DNA of 64,000 bases from JAUZOB01 sp963692465. Lineage in GTDB: Bacteria > Bacteroidota > Bacteroidia > Bacteroidales > Prolixibacteraceae. Where the stretch lies: positions 1,054,001 to 1,118,000 of the forward strand of contig OY829943.1 in NCBI GenBank assembly GCA_963692465.1. Direction: 5' to 3'. A program made the position numbers and the translations under genes. Under the pieces are notes generated by a model. It saw only the letters and a list, made by a program, of their open reading frames with translations, searched no databases and was not told the DNA's origin. Shown piece by piece: positions 43,610-52,230 of the stretch (the stretch's first letter is position 1; every line of letters starts with the position of its first letter).

Positions 43610-44725
43610 ATGAATAAATCGACTCGAAATATATTGGCCATTCTGGGAGGGGTTATCCTCCTTTTCCTACTTTGGTATTTCAACAAAATAGTAGCATACA
43701 TTCTTCTTTCTTTTATCGTATCGCTAATTGGACAGCCATTAGTTCGGATTCTATCAAAACTAAAGATAAAAAAATTTCATTTACCATTATCAATTTGTTC
43801 GCTAATTACACTGCTTTTATTCTGGGCCATTTTTCTGGGATTTTTCTCTTTTTTCATTCCATTATTAGTCCGTGAATTTCAAAGTCTTTCAAAGATTAAC
43901 GTTCAACCTATATTGGCATCAATTGATGCACCGTTCAGGCAATTTTTAAAGTTCACTGCACAAAATCCGGCAGATATAGATCATAAAAACATCGAAGACC
44001 TGTTGACCGGAGAATTAAAAAAGGTAATTGATTTCTCAAAAATATCAGTAACCGTGGGGACTTTAATTAGTGCTATTGGCGAAATTGGAATAACAATCTT
44101 TGCAGTTTCTTTCATCAGCTTTTTCTTCCTGAAAGATGAAAATATGTTTCTAAGAGGAATACAGACTTGCGTCCCTTCTCAATACGAAGAAAGAACCAAA
44201 CGGGTCGTTACGTCTATTATCGTTCTTTTAAGACGATATTTCACAGGCCTTCTTATTGAGATATTCCTGATTATTTCCCTAATAACAATTGGATTACTGA
44301 TTGTAGGAATTGATTTTAGTCATGCCGTAGTGATCGCTATGATTTGTGGATTTCTAAATGTAATTCCTTACCTCGGACCATGGCTCGGGGCTTTTATTGG
44401 ATTGATGATTGGAACAGTTATGAATATTCAAATGAATTTTTATCAAACCACCTTGCCCTTGCTGGGGGGTATGTTAATTGTCTTTGCTTGTGTTCACCTG
44501 ATTGACAATATTCTTTTCCAACCTCTTATCTATTCGAACAGCGTTAAAGCACATCCGTTAGAAATATTTCTCGTGATTTTTGCAGCAGGAAGTGTTGGCG
44601 GGATTATCGGAATGGTTGTTGCAATTCCAGTCTATACCTTTATTCGGGTTGTAGCAAAAGAATTTCTCGGAGAGTCAAAAATCGTTCAGAAACTCACCCA
44701 GAATATCTATACAAAACAAGAGTAA
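43610..44725 (+). CDS. AI-2E family transporter (PerM/UPF0118)
   Basis: 371 residues with about eight membrane helices: three at the N terminus (8-90), a soluble stretch (about 90-150), then the remaining helices including GLLIEIFLIISLITIGLLIVGIDFSHAVVIAMICGFLNVIPYLGPWLGA, where the PYLGP segment is the family hallmark. Members include the AI-2 exporter TqsA and Na+/H+ antiporters, so the cargo is open. Monocistronic; no clear terminator follows. Confidence 0.88.
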   Translation: MNKSTRNILAILGGVILLFLLWYFNKIVAYILLSFIVSLIGQPLVRILSKLKIKKFHLPLSICSLITLLLFWAIFLGFFSFFIPLLVREFQSLSKINVQPILASIDAPFRQFLKFTAQNPADIDHKNIEDLLTGELKKVIDFSKISVTVGTLISAIGEIGITIFAVSFISFFFLKDENMFLRGIQTCVPSQYEERTKRVVTSIIVLLRRYFTGLLIEIFLIISLITIGLLIVGIDFSHAVVIAMICGFLNVIPYLGPWLGAFIGLMIGTVMNIQMNFYQTTLPLLGGMLIVFACVHLIDNILFQPLIYSNSVKAHPLEIFLVIFAAGSVGGIIGMVVAIPVYTFIRVVAKEFLGESKIVQKLTQNIYTKQE

Positions 44726-44764
44726 AGATTCAGAATATTCCGTATAAAAAGAGAAAGAGACCTT

Positions 44765-44813
44765 GTTCAATATGGGGAATAGCACAATCACTCATGAAAA
44801 TTTCATATTGAAC
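44765..44813. repeat. 10-bp perfect inverted repeat with 29-bp spacer
   Basis: GTTCAATATG at 44765-44774 and CATATTGAAC at 44804-44813. It could be a long-loop hairpin at the end of the AI-2E transcript or a bipartite operator. Confidence 0.5.
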
Positions 44814-45047
44814 GCGAAAGGAACAACGATATCAAGATGTCCGGATTACTAAAAACTTTATCTAAATAGATTACTTTAAATTAACAATAGAAGCAATAAT
44901 TAATGCGAAATATCGCTTAATCCATAAAAACCTATATTTAAACACATTACAAAACAAGCAATAAAACAACATCTCGCATTTGTTAATATTAGAGACAAAC
45001 AAGTTTAGATTTATTATTTTTTCAGCTATTTACCTTTTAATTTATTT

Positions 45048-45075
45048 TTTGAATTCCTTTTTATTTATACATTTG
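45048..45075 (+). promoter_or_regulatory. promoter of the ilv-leu operon
   Basis: TTTG at 45048-45051 and TAcaTTTG at 45068-45075, spacer 16 bp. Transcription would begin near 45082, just before the first leader ORF. Confidence 0.6.
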
Positions 45076-45086
45076 CAGTGAACAAA

Positions 45087-45173
45087 ATGAAAGAAATGAC
45101 AGCAATCTCCAAATATTACGTCATACGAGTGAATCGAATTAGCGTGATTCTACTAAGTCAAAAGGCGGAGTGA
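45087..45173 (+). CDS. candidate leader peptide 1 of the ilv-leu operon
   Basis: 28 codons from ATG to TGA, starting about 5 nt after the predicted transcript start. Codons 12-23 (VIRVNRISVILL) contain eight Ile/Val/Leu codons of twelve, and an intrinsic terminator follows 31 nt after the stop. Codons near its end (AAAAGGC, 45160-45166) can pair with part of that terminator's left arm (45204-45211, one bulge), which would make translation of the ORF affect termination. Less clear-cut than leader 2; it might be a general uORF. Confidence 0.5.
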   Translation: MKEMTAISKYYVIRVNRISVILLSQKAE

Positions 45174-45200
45174 GTTTGGTTTGTCATAAATGATATCAAT

Positions 45201-45232
45201 GAGGCCATTTTCACAAAAGAGAATGGTTTTTT
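45201..45232 (+). terminator. leader terminator 1 (candidate attenuator)
   Basis: CCATTTTC (45205-45212) pairs with GAGAATGG (45219-45226) with one wobble around a 6-nt loop, followed by six T. It lies between the promoter and leader 2, so it must be read through for the operon to be expressed. Confidence 0.7.
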
Positions 45233-45251
45233 ATTATAAAATATTGAAACG

Positions 45252-45320
45252 ATGAAATTGATCAGCAACATACTATCGCTAATTATCGTACTAGTGGTGA
45301 TTATCCTACTCAAAATATGA
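45252..45320 (+). CDS. branched-chain leader peptide (ilv attenuator)
   Basis: 22 codons from ATG to TGA. Sixteen of 22 residues are Ile, Leu or Val, with an almost unbroken run from codon 10 to 20. This is the composition of the leader peptides that control branched-chain amino acid operons in enterobacteria. Its TGA (45318-45320) is inside the 12-nt segment 45315-45326 that can pair with 45353-45364. It is followed by a strong terminator and then ilvD. The codons used include rarer-looking ATA and CTA along with ATC, ATT, GTA and GTG, so stalling would report on Ile, Leu and Val together. Confidence 0.8.
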   Translation: MKLISNILSLIIVLVVIILLKI

Positions 45321-45364
45321 GAAAGGTTGGTTTGCGTATGCTTGCAAAAAAGCCTTTCTCATAT
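45315..45364 (+). promoter_or_regulatory. antiterminator hairpin of the ilv attenuator
   Basis: ATATGAGAAAGG (45315-45326) is perfectly complementary to CCTTTCTCATAT (45353-45364). TTTGC (45331-45335) can also pair with GCAAA (45344-45348), extending the structure. The right arm shares bases 45353-45360 with the left arm of the terminator, so the two folds exclude each other. Confidence 0.75.
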
Positions 45365-45382
45365 ATTGGGAAGGGCTTTTTT
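45346..45382 (+). terminator. leader terminator 2 (ilv attenuator)
   Basis: A 15-bp stem, 45346-45360 with 45368-45382, including two G-T wobbles, 7-nt loop, and six terminal T forming the U-tract. It is 58 bp upstream of ilvD. Confidence 0.85.
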
Positions 45383-45439
45383 GCTATTGGTAGGGGAACA
45401 AAAGACTAAAATTGTAAAAAATTCGAAAAACATAAAGCT

Positions 45440-47272
45440 ATGGATGCAAATAAATTACGAAGCGACGTATCAACACAGGGTCGTAAAATGGCAGGAGCCA
45501 GAAGTTTATGGCGCGCCAATGGCATGAAAGAAAGCCAATTCGGTCGCCCAATCATTGCGATTGTAAATTCTTTTACTCAGTTCGTTCCAGGCCACACTCA
45601 TTTGCATAAGATCGGACAGAAAGTTAAAAAGCAAATCGAAGATCTGGGATGCTTCGCAGCAGAATTTGATACTATCGCTATTGACGATGGGATTGCAATG
45701 GGACACGACGGAATGTTATACTCTCTTCCTTCACGCGATTTAATCGCTGATAGTGTTGAATATATGTGTAATGCACACCGAGTGGACGGAATGATTTGTA
45801 TCTCGAATTGCGATAAAATAACTCCGGGAATGTTAATGGCCGCCATGCGCTTAAATATCCCAACGATCTTCGTATCCGGAGGTCCAATGGAAGCCGGAGA
45901 AATAGGCGGAAAATACTATGATCTGATTGATGCAATGGTGAAAGCTGCAGATGAAACGGTTCCAGAGGAGATGGTTTCAAAACTGGAAAAACATGCGTGC
46001 CCCACTTGTGGGTGTTGCTCCGGAATGTTTACTGCTAATTCGATGAATTGCCTGACAGAGGCGTTAGGTCTTTCACTCCCCGGGAACGGAACCATTGTTG
46101 CTACTCACAAAAACAGAAAAGACCTTTTTAAAGAGGCCGCAAAACTGATTGTTAAGAATACCGAAGAATATTACTTCAAAGGGAATGAGAATGTTTTGCC
46201 CAGAGCAATTGCAACCCGTAGTGCTTTTTTAAATGCAATGGCTCTCGATATTGCTATGGGTGGATCTTCGAATACGGTGCTCCACTTACTGGCAGTCGCA
46301 AACGAAGCTGGCGTTGATTTCAAAATGAAAGACATTGACGAATTATCCCATAGGATTCCGGTATTGTGTAAAGTAGCTCCCAACTCTTCGTATCACGTAC
46401 AAGATGTAAATCGTGCAGGAGGGGTTATGGGAATCCTTGGTGAACTGGACAAAAAAGGGCTGATCGATACCTCTGTCTGTCGGGTTGATGCACCAACATT
46501 AAAAGAAATTATAGCAACGTATGACATACTAAGTCCTAAGGTTAAAGACAAAGCAGCACGATTCTATCTTTCTGCTCCCGGCGGATTCAAAAATATCAAA
46601 TTAGGATCACAAGAAAATTATTACAAGAAACTTGATACAGACCGCAACGAAGGCTGTATCCGCGATGTAGAACATGCTTATAGTAAGGATGGTGGCTTGG
46701 CCGTGTTATTTGGAAATATAGCAAGTAAAGGATGCATCGTCAAAACAGCCGGAGTCGATTCCTCCGTTTTAAAATTTAAAGGAACGGCAAGAGTCTTTGA
46801 ATCACAGGAAGCAACCCGTGATGGAATTCTCTCAGGAAACGTGAAGGCAGGAGATGTGATCGTTATTCGATATGAAGGTCCTAAAGGAGGACCTGGAATG
46901 CAGGAAATGCTTTATCCAACGTCTTATTTAAAATCGGTAAAACTGGATAAAGTTTGTGCTTTAATAACCGATGGACGTTTTTCGGGAGGGACATCCGGTT
47001 TATCAATCGGACACGTATCACCGGAAGCTGCGGCAAAGGGAGAAATCGCTCTAATCAGGGACAATGATCTTATAGATATAAATATACCGGAAAGGACCAT
47101 CAATCTGTTGGTTAGTGATGAGGAACTGGCAAAACGCCACGAAGAAGAGGAAAAACAAGGAGAAAAAGCTTTCAAACCCAAAAATAGAAATCGTCAGATT
47201 AGTAAGGCCTTAAAAGCATACGCTGCAATGGTTTCTTCAGCGGATCAGGGAGCTGTTCGTATAATTGAATAA
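45440..47272 (+). CDS. ilvD: dihydroxy-acid dehydratase
   Basis: 610 residues, full length. IlvD dehydrates 2,3-dihydroxy-isovalerate and -methylvalerate to the 2-keto acids in valine and isoleucine synthesis and needs an Fe-S cluster. The cluster cysteines are in ISNCDKITPGM and HACPTCGCCSGMFTANSMNC; other landmarks are DGIAMGHDGMLYSLPSRDLIADSVEY and FSGGTSGLSIGHVSPEAA. First structural gene after the attenuator; ilvB follows after 16 bp. Confidence 0.97.
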   Translation: MDANKLRSDVSTQGRKMAGARSLWRANGMKESQFGRPIIAIVNSFTQFVPGHTHLHKIGQKVKKQIEDLGCFAAEFDTIAIDDGIAMGHDGMLYSLPSRDLIADSVEYMCNAHRVDGMICISNCDKITPGMLMAAMRLNIPTIFVSGGPMEAGEIGGKYYDLIDAMVKAADETVPEEMVSKLEKHACPTCGCCSGMFTANSMNCLTEALGLSLPGNGTIVATHKNRKDLFKEAAKLIVKNTEEYYFKGNENVLPRAIATRSAFLNAMALDIAMGGSSNTVLHLLAVANEAGVDFKMKDIDELSHRIPVLCKVAPNSSYHVQDVNRAGGVMGILGELDKKGLIDTSVCRVDAPTLKEIIATYDILSPKVKDKAARFYLSAPGGFKNIKLGSQENYYKKLDTDRNEGCIRDVEHAYSKDGGLAVLFGNIASKGCIVKTAGVDSSVLKFKGTARVFESQEATRDGILSGNVKAGDVIVIRYEGPKGGPGMQEMLYPTSYLKSVKLDKVCALITDGRFSGGTSGLSIGHVSPEAAAKGEIALIRDNDLIDINIPERTINLLVSDEELAKRHEEEEKQGEKAFKPKNRNRQISKALKAYAAMVSSADQGAVRIIE

Positions 47273-47288
47273 AAAAAGTCTGAGAAAA

Positions 47289-48992
47289 ATGAGCAAGACA
47301 CCTCATAAAACAACTGGTGCAGAAGCAGTAATACTGTCATTACTCAACGAAGGAGTAGAAACGATTTTCGGGTATCCGGGTGGACAGATTATGCCTTTTT
47401 ATGATGCACTTTATGACTATCAAAACAAAATCAACCATATTCTGACCCGACACGAGCAAGGGGCTATTCATGCAGCCGAGGGTTATGCAAGAGCTACCGG
47501 GAAAGTAGGGGTTTGTATTGCAACCTCTGGTCCTGGTGCCACCAATTTAATAACAGGCATTGCCGATGCGGCAATGGATTCCACTCCCTTAGTCTGCATT
47601 ACCGGTCAGGTTCCCTCTCAACTCCTTGGAACCGATGCTTTTCAGGAAGCAGATATCATCGGACTGACCATGCCGATAACAAAATGGAATTACCAAATAA
47701 CTTCAGCCGCAGAAATACCGGAGATTATTGCAAAGGCTTTCTACATTGCGCGGACCGGTCGCCCGGGCCCTGTTGTTCTGGACATCTCAAAAGATGCTCA
47801 GTTTGAAGAAACCGATTTCAAGCCGGGAAAATGCACCGCGATCCGAAGTTATGTTCCTGAGCCTAAAATCAATGAGGACAAAATCAAGGAAGCTGCAGAA
47901 CTCATCAATAAGTCACAAAAACCTTTTCTCCTGATCGGGCAAGGGGTTATCCTTTCCGGCGCAGAAAAGGAACTGCGGGAATTAATCGAGAAAGCAGGAA
48001 TTCCGGCAGCATGGACTTTACTGGGTCTTTCAGCGTTACCAACAGATCATCCGTTAAATGTTGGGATGTTGGGAATGCATGGGAATTATGGTCCGAACAT
48101 CAAGACCAATGAATGTGATGTGTTAATCGCGGTAGGAATGCGTTTCGACGACCGGGTAACCGGGAATGTAAAGACTTACGCCAAACAGGCAAAAATCATA
48201 CACGTCGAAATAGATCCGGCAGAAATCAATAAACTGGTTAAAGCTGATCTCCCCTTAATCGGAGATGCTAAAAAGATTCTTTCAAAATTGATTCATTATA
48301 TACAACCCAAGAAACATGAACCATGGATCAATGAATTCAGAAATCTCAATAAAATCGAATATGAAAGAGTTATTCATAAAGATATCTTCCCGGTAAAGGA
48401 AAAACTGACAATGGGCGAGGTGATTCGTATAACCACTGAGGAGACTCACGGAAAGGCGATATTGGTATCCGACGTTGGCCAACAACAAATGATTTCATCT
48501 CGTTACTTCTCCTTCCAACAATCAAGAAGTAACATTACTTCCGGTGGACTCGGAACAATGGGTTTTGGTCTTCCGGCAGCAATAGGAGCACAAATCGGAC
48601 AACCGGATCGAACTGTTATTGCAGTACTGGGAGACGGGGGGGTTCAAATGACGATTCAGGAACTCGGAACAATCGCAACCGAGGATCTTCCGGTCAAGAT
48701 AATCATCATGAATAATAGCTTTCTGGGAATGGTTCGTCAATGGCAGCAACTGTTTTTCGAAAAAAGATATTCTTTTACAAAAATGGACAACCCTGACTTT
48801 GTAAAGATTGGTGAAGCTTACGGAATAAGATCTCAACGCGTATCCAAAAGAGAAGATCTCGAAGGATCAATCAAAACAATGCTTAAACATCCGGGATCCT
48901 ATTTACTTGAAGTAATCGTTGAAAAAGAAGATAATGTATTTCCTATGGTTCCGGCAGGAGCATCTGTATCGGATGTACTTCTGGAACCTTAA
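47289..48992 (+). CDS. ilvB: acetolactate synthase, large (catalytic) subunit
   Basis: 567 residues from the ATG at 47289; the frame can be opened by a TTG at 47265 that overlaps the end of ilvD, which is unlikely to be used. A ThDP-dependent enzyme that condenses pyruvate to acetolactate or acetohydroxybutyrate. Seen: FGYPGGQIMPFYDALYD, the catalytic glutamate in RHEQGAIHAAEGYARATGK, VGVCIATSGPGATNL, and the ThDP/Mg motif GDGGVQMTIQELGTIATEDLPVKIIIMNN. Start of the protein matches the family. Confidence 0.96.
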   Translation: MSKTPHKTTGAEAVILSLLNEGVETIFGYPGGQIMPFYDALYDYQNKINHILTRHEQGAIHAAEGYARATGKVGVCIATSGPGATNLITGIADAAMDSTPLVCITGQVPSQLLGTDAFQEADIIGLTMPITKWNYQITSAAEIPEIIAKAFYIARTGRPGPVVLDISKDAQFEETDFKPGKCTAIRSYVPEPKINEDKIKEAAELINKSQKPFLLIGQGVILSGAEKELRELIEKAGIPAAWTLLGLSALPTDHPLNVGMLGMHGNYGPNIKTNECDVLIAVGMRFDDRVTGNVKTYAKQAKIIHVEIDPAEINKLVKADLPLIGDAKKILSKLIHYIQPKKHEPWINEFRNLNKIEYERVIHKDIFPVKEKLTMGEVIRITTEETHGKAILVSDVGQQQMISSRYFSFQQSRSNITSGGLGTMGFGLPAAIGAQIGQPDRTVIAVLGDGGVQMTIQELGTIATEDLPVKIIIMNNSFLGMVRQWQQLFFEKRYSFTKMDNPDFVKIGEAYGIRSQRVSKREDLEGSIKTMLKHPGSYLLEVIVEKEDNVFPMVPAGASVSDVLLEP

Positions 48993-49003
48993 ACTGATGT
49001 GTC

Positions 49004-49546
49004 ATGAAAAAAGAATTTATCATTTCTGTATATACAGAGAATCATATAGGGCTACTCAATCGGATTACAATCATCTTCACAAGGAGGAAAGTAAACATCG
49101 AAAGCCTTACGGTTTCTGAGTCGACAATCAAAGGAGTCAGCAAATTTACCATTGTGGTTCACGACACAGAAGAACGGGTAAAACTAATTGTTGCTCAAAT
49201 TGAAAAACAAGTCGAGATATTGAAAGCATTCTATCACACCGATGAGGAAATGATTCATCAGGAACTTGCTCTTTATAAAGTGTCGACCAAACATCTGACC
49301 TCCGGAAATCAGATTGAAACCATTATCCGTCAACACAATGCACGGATACTTGAGGTAACCAATGAATTCATGGTTATTGAGAAAACCGGGCACAAAGAAG
49401 ACACTCAGGAACTTTTCAAACAATTGGAAGAATTTGGCGTTCTACAGTTTATACGATCAGGTACCGTGGCGATAACACGGTCATCTGTTGAAAAGCTTTC
49501 TGAATTCATCCGATCAAGGGATGAATCAATATCTCTTGCAGAATAA
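49004..49546 (+). CDS. ilvN: acetolactate synthase, small (regulatory) subunit
   Basis: 180 residues. An N-terminal ACT domain (about 1-75, EFIISVYTENHIGLLNRITIIFTRRKVNIESL) that binds the feedback inhibitor (valine in characterised systems), and a C-terminal domain with the TGHKEDTQELFKQLEEFGVLQFIRSGTVAI end. Eleven bp after ilvB, as expected for a stoichiometric partner; ilvH would be an equally valid symbol. Confidence 0.93.
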   Translation: MKKEFIISVYTENHIGLLNRITIIFTRRKVNIESLTVSESTIKGVSKFTIVVHDTEERVKLIVAQIEKQVEILKAFYHTDEEMIHQELALYKVSTKHLTSGNQIETIIRQHNARILEVTNEFMVIEKTGHKEDTQELFKQLEEFGVLQFIRSGTVAITRSSVEKLSEFIRSRDESISLAE

Positions 49547-49584
49547 AAACAAAGTCTAATTACACACAATAAAAAAGAAAGAAA

Positions 49585-50631
49585 ATGGCAAAAATGAATT
49601 TTGGCGGTGTAGAAGAAAATGTCGTTACCCGCGAAGAGTTTCCATTAAGTAAGGCACTTGAAGTTTTAAAAGATGAAACCATTGCTGTTATTGGCTATGG
49701 AGTACAAGGCCCCGGTCAATCACTGAACCTGAGAGACAACGGATTCAAAGTGATCGTTGGTCAACGTAAAGGATCTAAAACATGGGACAAAGCTGTTGCT
49801 GACGGATGGGTACCCGGAGAAACTCTTTTTGAAATCGAAGAAGCATGCAAAAGAGGAACGATTATTCAATATCTACTTTCTGATGCCGGACAGATTAGTG
49901 TTTGGCCTACCGTAAAAAAACATTTAACAGCAGGGAAAGCACTCTATTTCTCTCATGGATTTGGCATCACCTATAAAGAACGGACAGGCATTGTCCCTCC
50001 TAAAGATGTTGATGTTATTCTGATTGCCCCTAAAGGATCAGGAACCAGTCTGCGCCGTATGTTTCTTGAAGGTCGTGGTTTGAACTCAAGTTACGCTATC
50101 TTTCAGGATGCAACAAAACATGCATGGGATCGTGTAATTGCACTGGGTATCGGAGTTGGATCCGGCTACCTTTTCGAAACAACATTCGAAAGAGAAGTTT
50201 CCTCTGACTTAACCGGAGAAAGAGGTACTTTAATGGGAGCTATCCAGGGTATTTTCGCAGCACAATATCAAGTTCTGCGCGAAAATGGACATACACCTTC
50301 TGAAGCATTCAACGAAACGATCGAAGAATTGACTCAGAGTCTGATGCCTCTTATCGCAGAAAACGGAATGGACTGGATGTACGCAAACTGCTCTACAACC
50401 GCACAACGTGGAGCTTTAGACTGGTACCCAAGATTCCGGGATGCTGTATTACCTGTATTCAAAAATCTTTACAAAGAAGTTGTTGCAGGAAATGAAGCAC
50501 AACGTTCAATTGATTTAAACAGCAAAGCGGATTACCGTGTAAAATTAGACGCTGAATTGAAAGAATTGCACGATAGTGAGATGTGGCGGACAGGTGCCGT
50601 GGTGCGTAAATTAAGACCAGAAAATAATTAA
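49585..50631 (+). CDS. ilvC: ketol-acid reductoisomerase
   Basis: 348 residues, class I size. Converts acetolactate to dihydroxy-isovalerate with NAD(P)H. The Rossmann loop is AVIGYGVQGPGQSLNLRDNG, with Pro where the usual GSQGHA motif has His, and the cofactor-specificity segment is GQRKGSKTW; the metal ligands are in the C-terminal knotted domain (DLTGERGTLMGAIQG and the acidic residues around EAFNETIEELTQSL). This looks like the Bacteroidota/eukaryote-like variant. A terminator follows the gene although leuA lies close downstream. Confidence 0.94.
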   Translation: MAKMNFGGVEENVVTREEFPLSKALEVLKDETIAVIGYGVQGPGQSLNLRDNGFKVIVGQRKGSKTWDKAVADGWVPGETLFEIEEACKRGTIIQYLLSDAGQISVWPTVKKHLTAGKALYFSHGFGITYKERTGIVPPKDVDVILIAPKGSGTSLRRMFLEGRGLNSSYAIFQDATKHAWDRVIALGIGVGSGYLFETTFEREVSSDLTGERGTLMGAIQGIFAAQYQVLRENGHTPSEAFNETIEELTQSLMPLIAENGMDWMYANCSTTAQRGALDWYPRFRDAVLPVFKNLYKEVVAGNEAQRSIDLNSKADYRVKLDAELKELHDSEMWRTGAVVRKLRPENN

Positions 50632-50640
50632 TTCAACATC

Positions 50641-50676
50641 AGAGAGAGCCTTTCTTAATAGAAAGCTCTCTCTTTT
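50641..50676 (+). terminator. intra-operon terminator between ilvC and leuA
   Basis: A 13-bp stem with one bulged C, 50641-50654 with 50661-50673, then T to 50676. It ends 12 bp before the leuA start codon. Confidence 0.75.
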
Positions 50677-50688
50677 AAATTGATTGTA

Positions 50689-52212
50689 ATGGAAGATAAA
50701 TTGTATATTTTCGATACCACCCTTCGTGATGGAGAACAGGTTCCCGGATGTCAGCTCAATACGATTGAAAAGATCCAGGTTGCCAAGACCCTCGAAGAGT
50801 TGGGAGTAGACGTTATCGAGGCTGGATTTCCTATTTCAAGTCCGGGTGATTTTAATTCCGTCAGAGAAATTTCAAAAGCGGTAACATGGCCGACTATTTG
50901 TGCTTTAACCCGTGCAGTAGAAAAAGACATTGATGTTGCTGCAGATGCACTATCCCTTGCAAAACACAAACGCATCCATACCGGGATTGGTACTTCTTAT
51001 TACCATGTTCATTACAAACTAAACTCTACACCGGAAGAAATTCTAGAAAGATCTATTGCAGCCGTAAAATATGCAAAAAAATATGTCGAGGATGTCGAAT
51101 TCTATGCAGAAGATGCAGGACGTACCGACAATGAATACCTTGCCCGTGTTGTTGAAGCAGTTATAAAAGCAGGAGCAACCGTTGTGAACATTCCCGACAC
51201 AACCGGATATTGCCTTCCTAATGAATATGGAGAAAAGATTAAATATCTGTTTGAACATGTCGATGGTATTCACAAAGCAATTATTTCAACCCATTGTCAT
51301 AATGATCTGGGAATGGCAACTGCCAATACAATGTCAGGAATCATTAATGGGGCAAGACAGGTTGAAGTAACAATCAATGGAATTGGAGAACGTGCAGGAA
51401 ATACCGCACTCGAAGAAGTCGTAATGATTTGCAAAAGCCATAAAGAACTTGGGATTGTTACCAACATTAATACAAGGCAAATATATAAGACAAGCCGTAT
51501 GATCTCAAATCTGATGAACATGCCGGTCCAGCCTAACAAGGCCATTGTTGGACGTAACGCATTTGCCCATTCATCAGGGATTCATCAGGATGGCGTATTA
51601 AAGAATCGGGAGAATTATGAAATTATCGATCCGAAAGAGGTTGGAGTTAAAGAGTCTTCAATTGTTCTTACCGCCCGTAGCGGTCGTGCTGCTCTAAGGC
51701 ACCGTCTGGAAATATTAGGATTCGATCTGGATAAAGAAAAAATAGATAGCGTTTATCAGGATTTTCTAATCCTGGCAGACAAGAAAAAAGATATTAAGGA
51801 TGATGACCTTGCCATGCTTGCCGGTGATGCTCACAAAAGAGATAAACGGATTAAACTTGATTTTCTACAAGTTGTTACAGGCAAGGATCTTATTCCGATG
51901 GCAACAGTCCGGCTTAATATTGCCGGAGAGATATTTTCTGCAACAGAAGCAGGGAATGGCCCTGTTAATGCAGCAATAAAAGCGGTAAAACACATTATTC
52001 ACCGAAAAGTTTCACTGGAAGAATTTCTTATTCAGGCCATCACAAAAGGGAGTGATGATGTTGGAAAAGTTCACATGCAGGTAGAACATGAGGGAATGGT
52101 TTATCACGGATTCGCTGCCAATACCGATATTATTGTTGCTTCAACAGAAGCATTTATCGATGCCATCAACAAAATGAAACCATTAGAAACAAACACAACG
52201 GAAAACAAATAA
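50689..52212 (+). CDS. leuA: 2-isopropylmalate synthase
   Basis: 507 residues from the ATG at 50689 (a TTG opens the frame three codons earlier). First committed step of leucine synthesis: acetyl-CoA plus 2-oxoisovalerate. FDTTLRDGEQVPGCQL is the HMGL-like signature, with metal-binding ISTHCHNDLGMATANTM and catalytic VNIPDTTGY; the C-terminal LeuA allosteric domain (about 390-500) binds leucine. It follows the terminator after ilvC, then leuC after 18 bp. Confidence 0.95.
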   Translation: MEDKLYIFDTTLRDGEQVPGCQLNTIEKIQVAKTLEELGVDVIEAGFPISSPGDFNSVREISKAVTWPTICALTRAVEKDIDVAADALSLAKHKRIHTGIGTSYYHVHYKLNSTPEEILERSIAAVKYAKKYVEDVEFYAEDAGRTDNEYLARVVEAVIKAGATVVNIPDTTGYCLPNEYGEKIKYLFEHVDGIHKAIISTHCHNDLGMATANTMSGIINGARQVEVTINGIGERAGNTALEEVVMICKSHKELGIVTNINTRQIYKTSRMISNLMNMPVQPNKAIVGRNAFAHSSGIHQDGVLKNRENYEIIDPKEVGVKESSIVLTARSGRAALRHRLEILGFDLDKEKIDSVYQDFLILADKKKDIKDDDLAMLAGDAHKRDKRIKLDFLQVVTGKDLIPMATVRLNIAGEIFSATEAGNGPVNAAIKAVKHIIHRKVSLEEFLIQAITKGSDDVGKVHMQVEHEGMVYHGFAANTDIIVASTEAFIDAINKMKPLETNTTENK

Positions 52213-52230
52213 CATTAAACGACACATAAA

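Larger units (their letters stand above)
44726..45086. other. intergenic region before the ilv leader
   Basis: About 360 very AT-rich bases without a supportable ORF. It holds a 10-bp inverted repeat (44765-44774/44804-44813) and, at its right end, the ilv promoter. Confidence 0.5.

Noticed and set aside
44726..45047. Possible 6S or other structured RNA in the gene-free region before ilv
   Set aside because: No recognisable conserved structure apart from the 10-bp inverted repeat; no promoter box at a fitting position.
45087..45440. T-box riboswitch for branched-chain amino acids
   Set aside because: No T-box sequence or specifier stem visible; the I/L/V-rich ORF and mutually exclusive hairpins explain the region better.
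45327..45527. 66-codon ORF across the ilv attenuator and into ilvD
   Set aside because: It overlaps the terminator hairpin and the start of ilvD in another frame and has no protein-like composition; it is a shadow.
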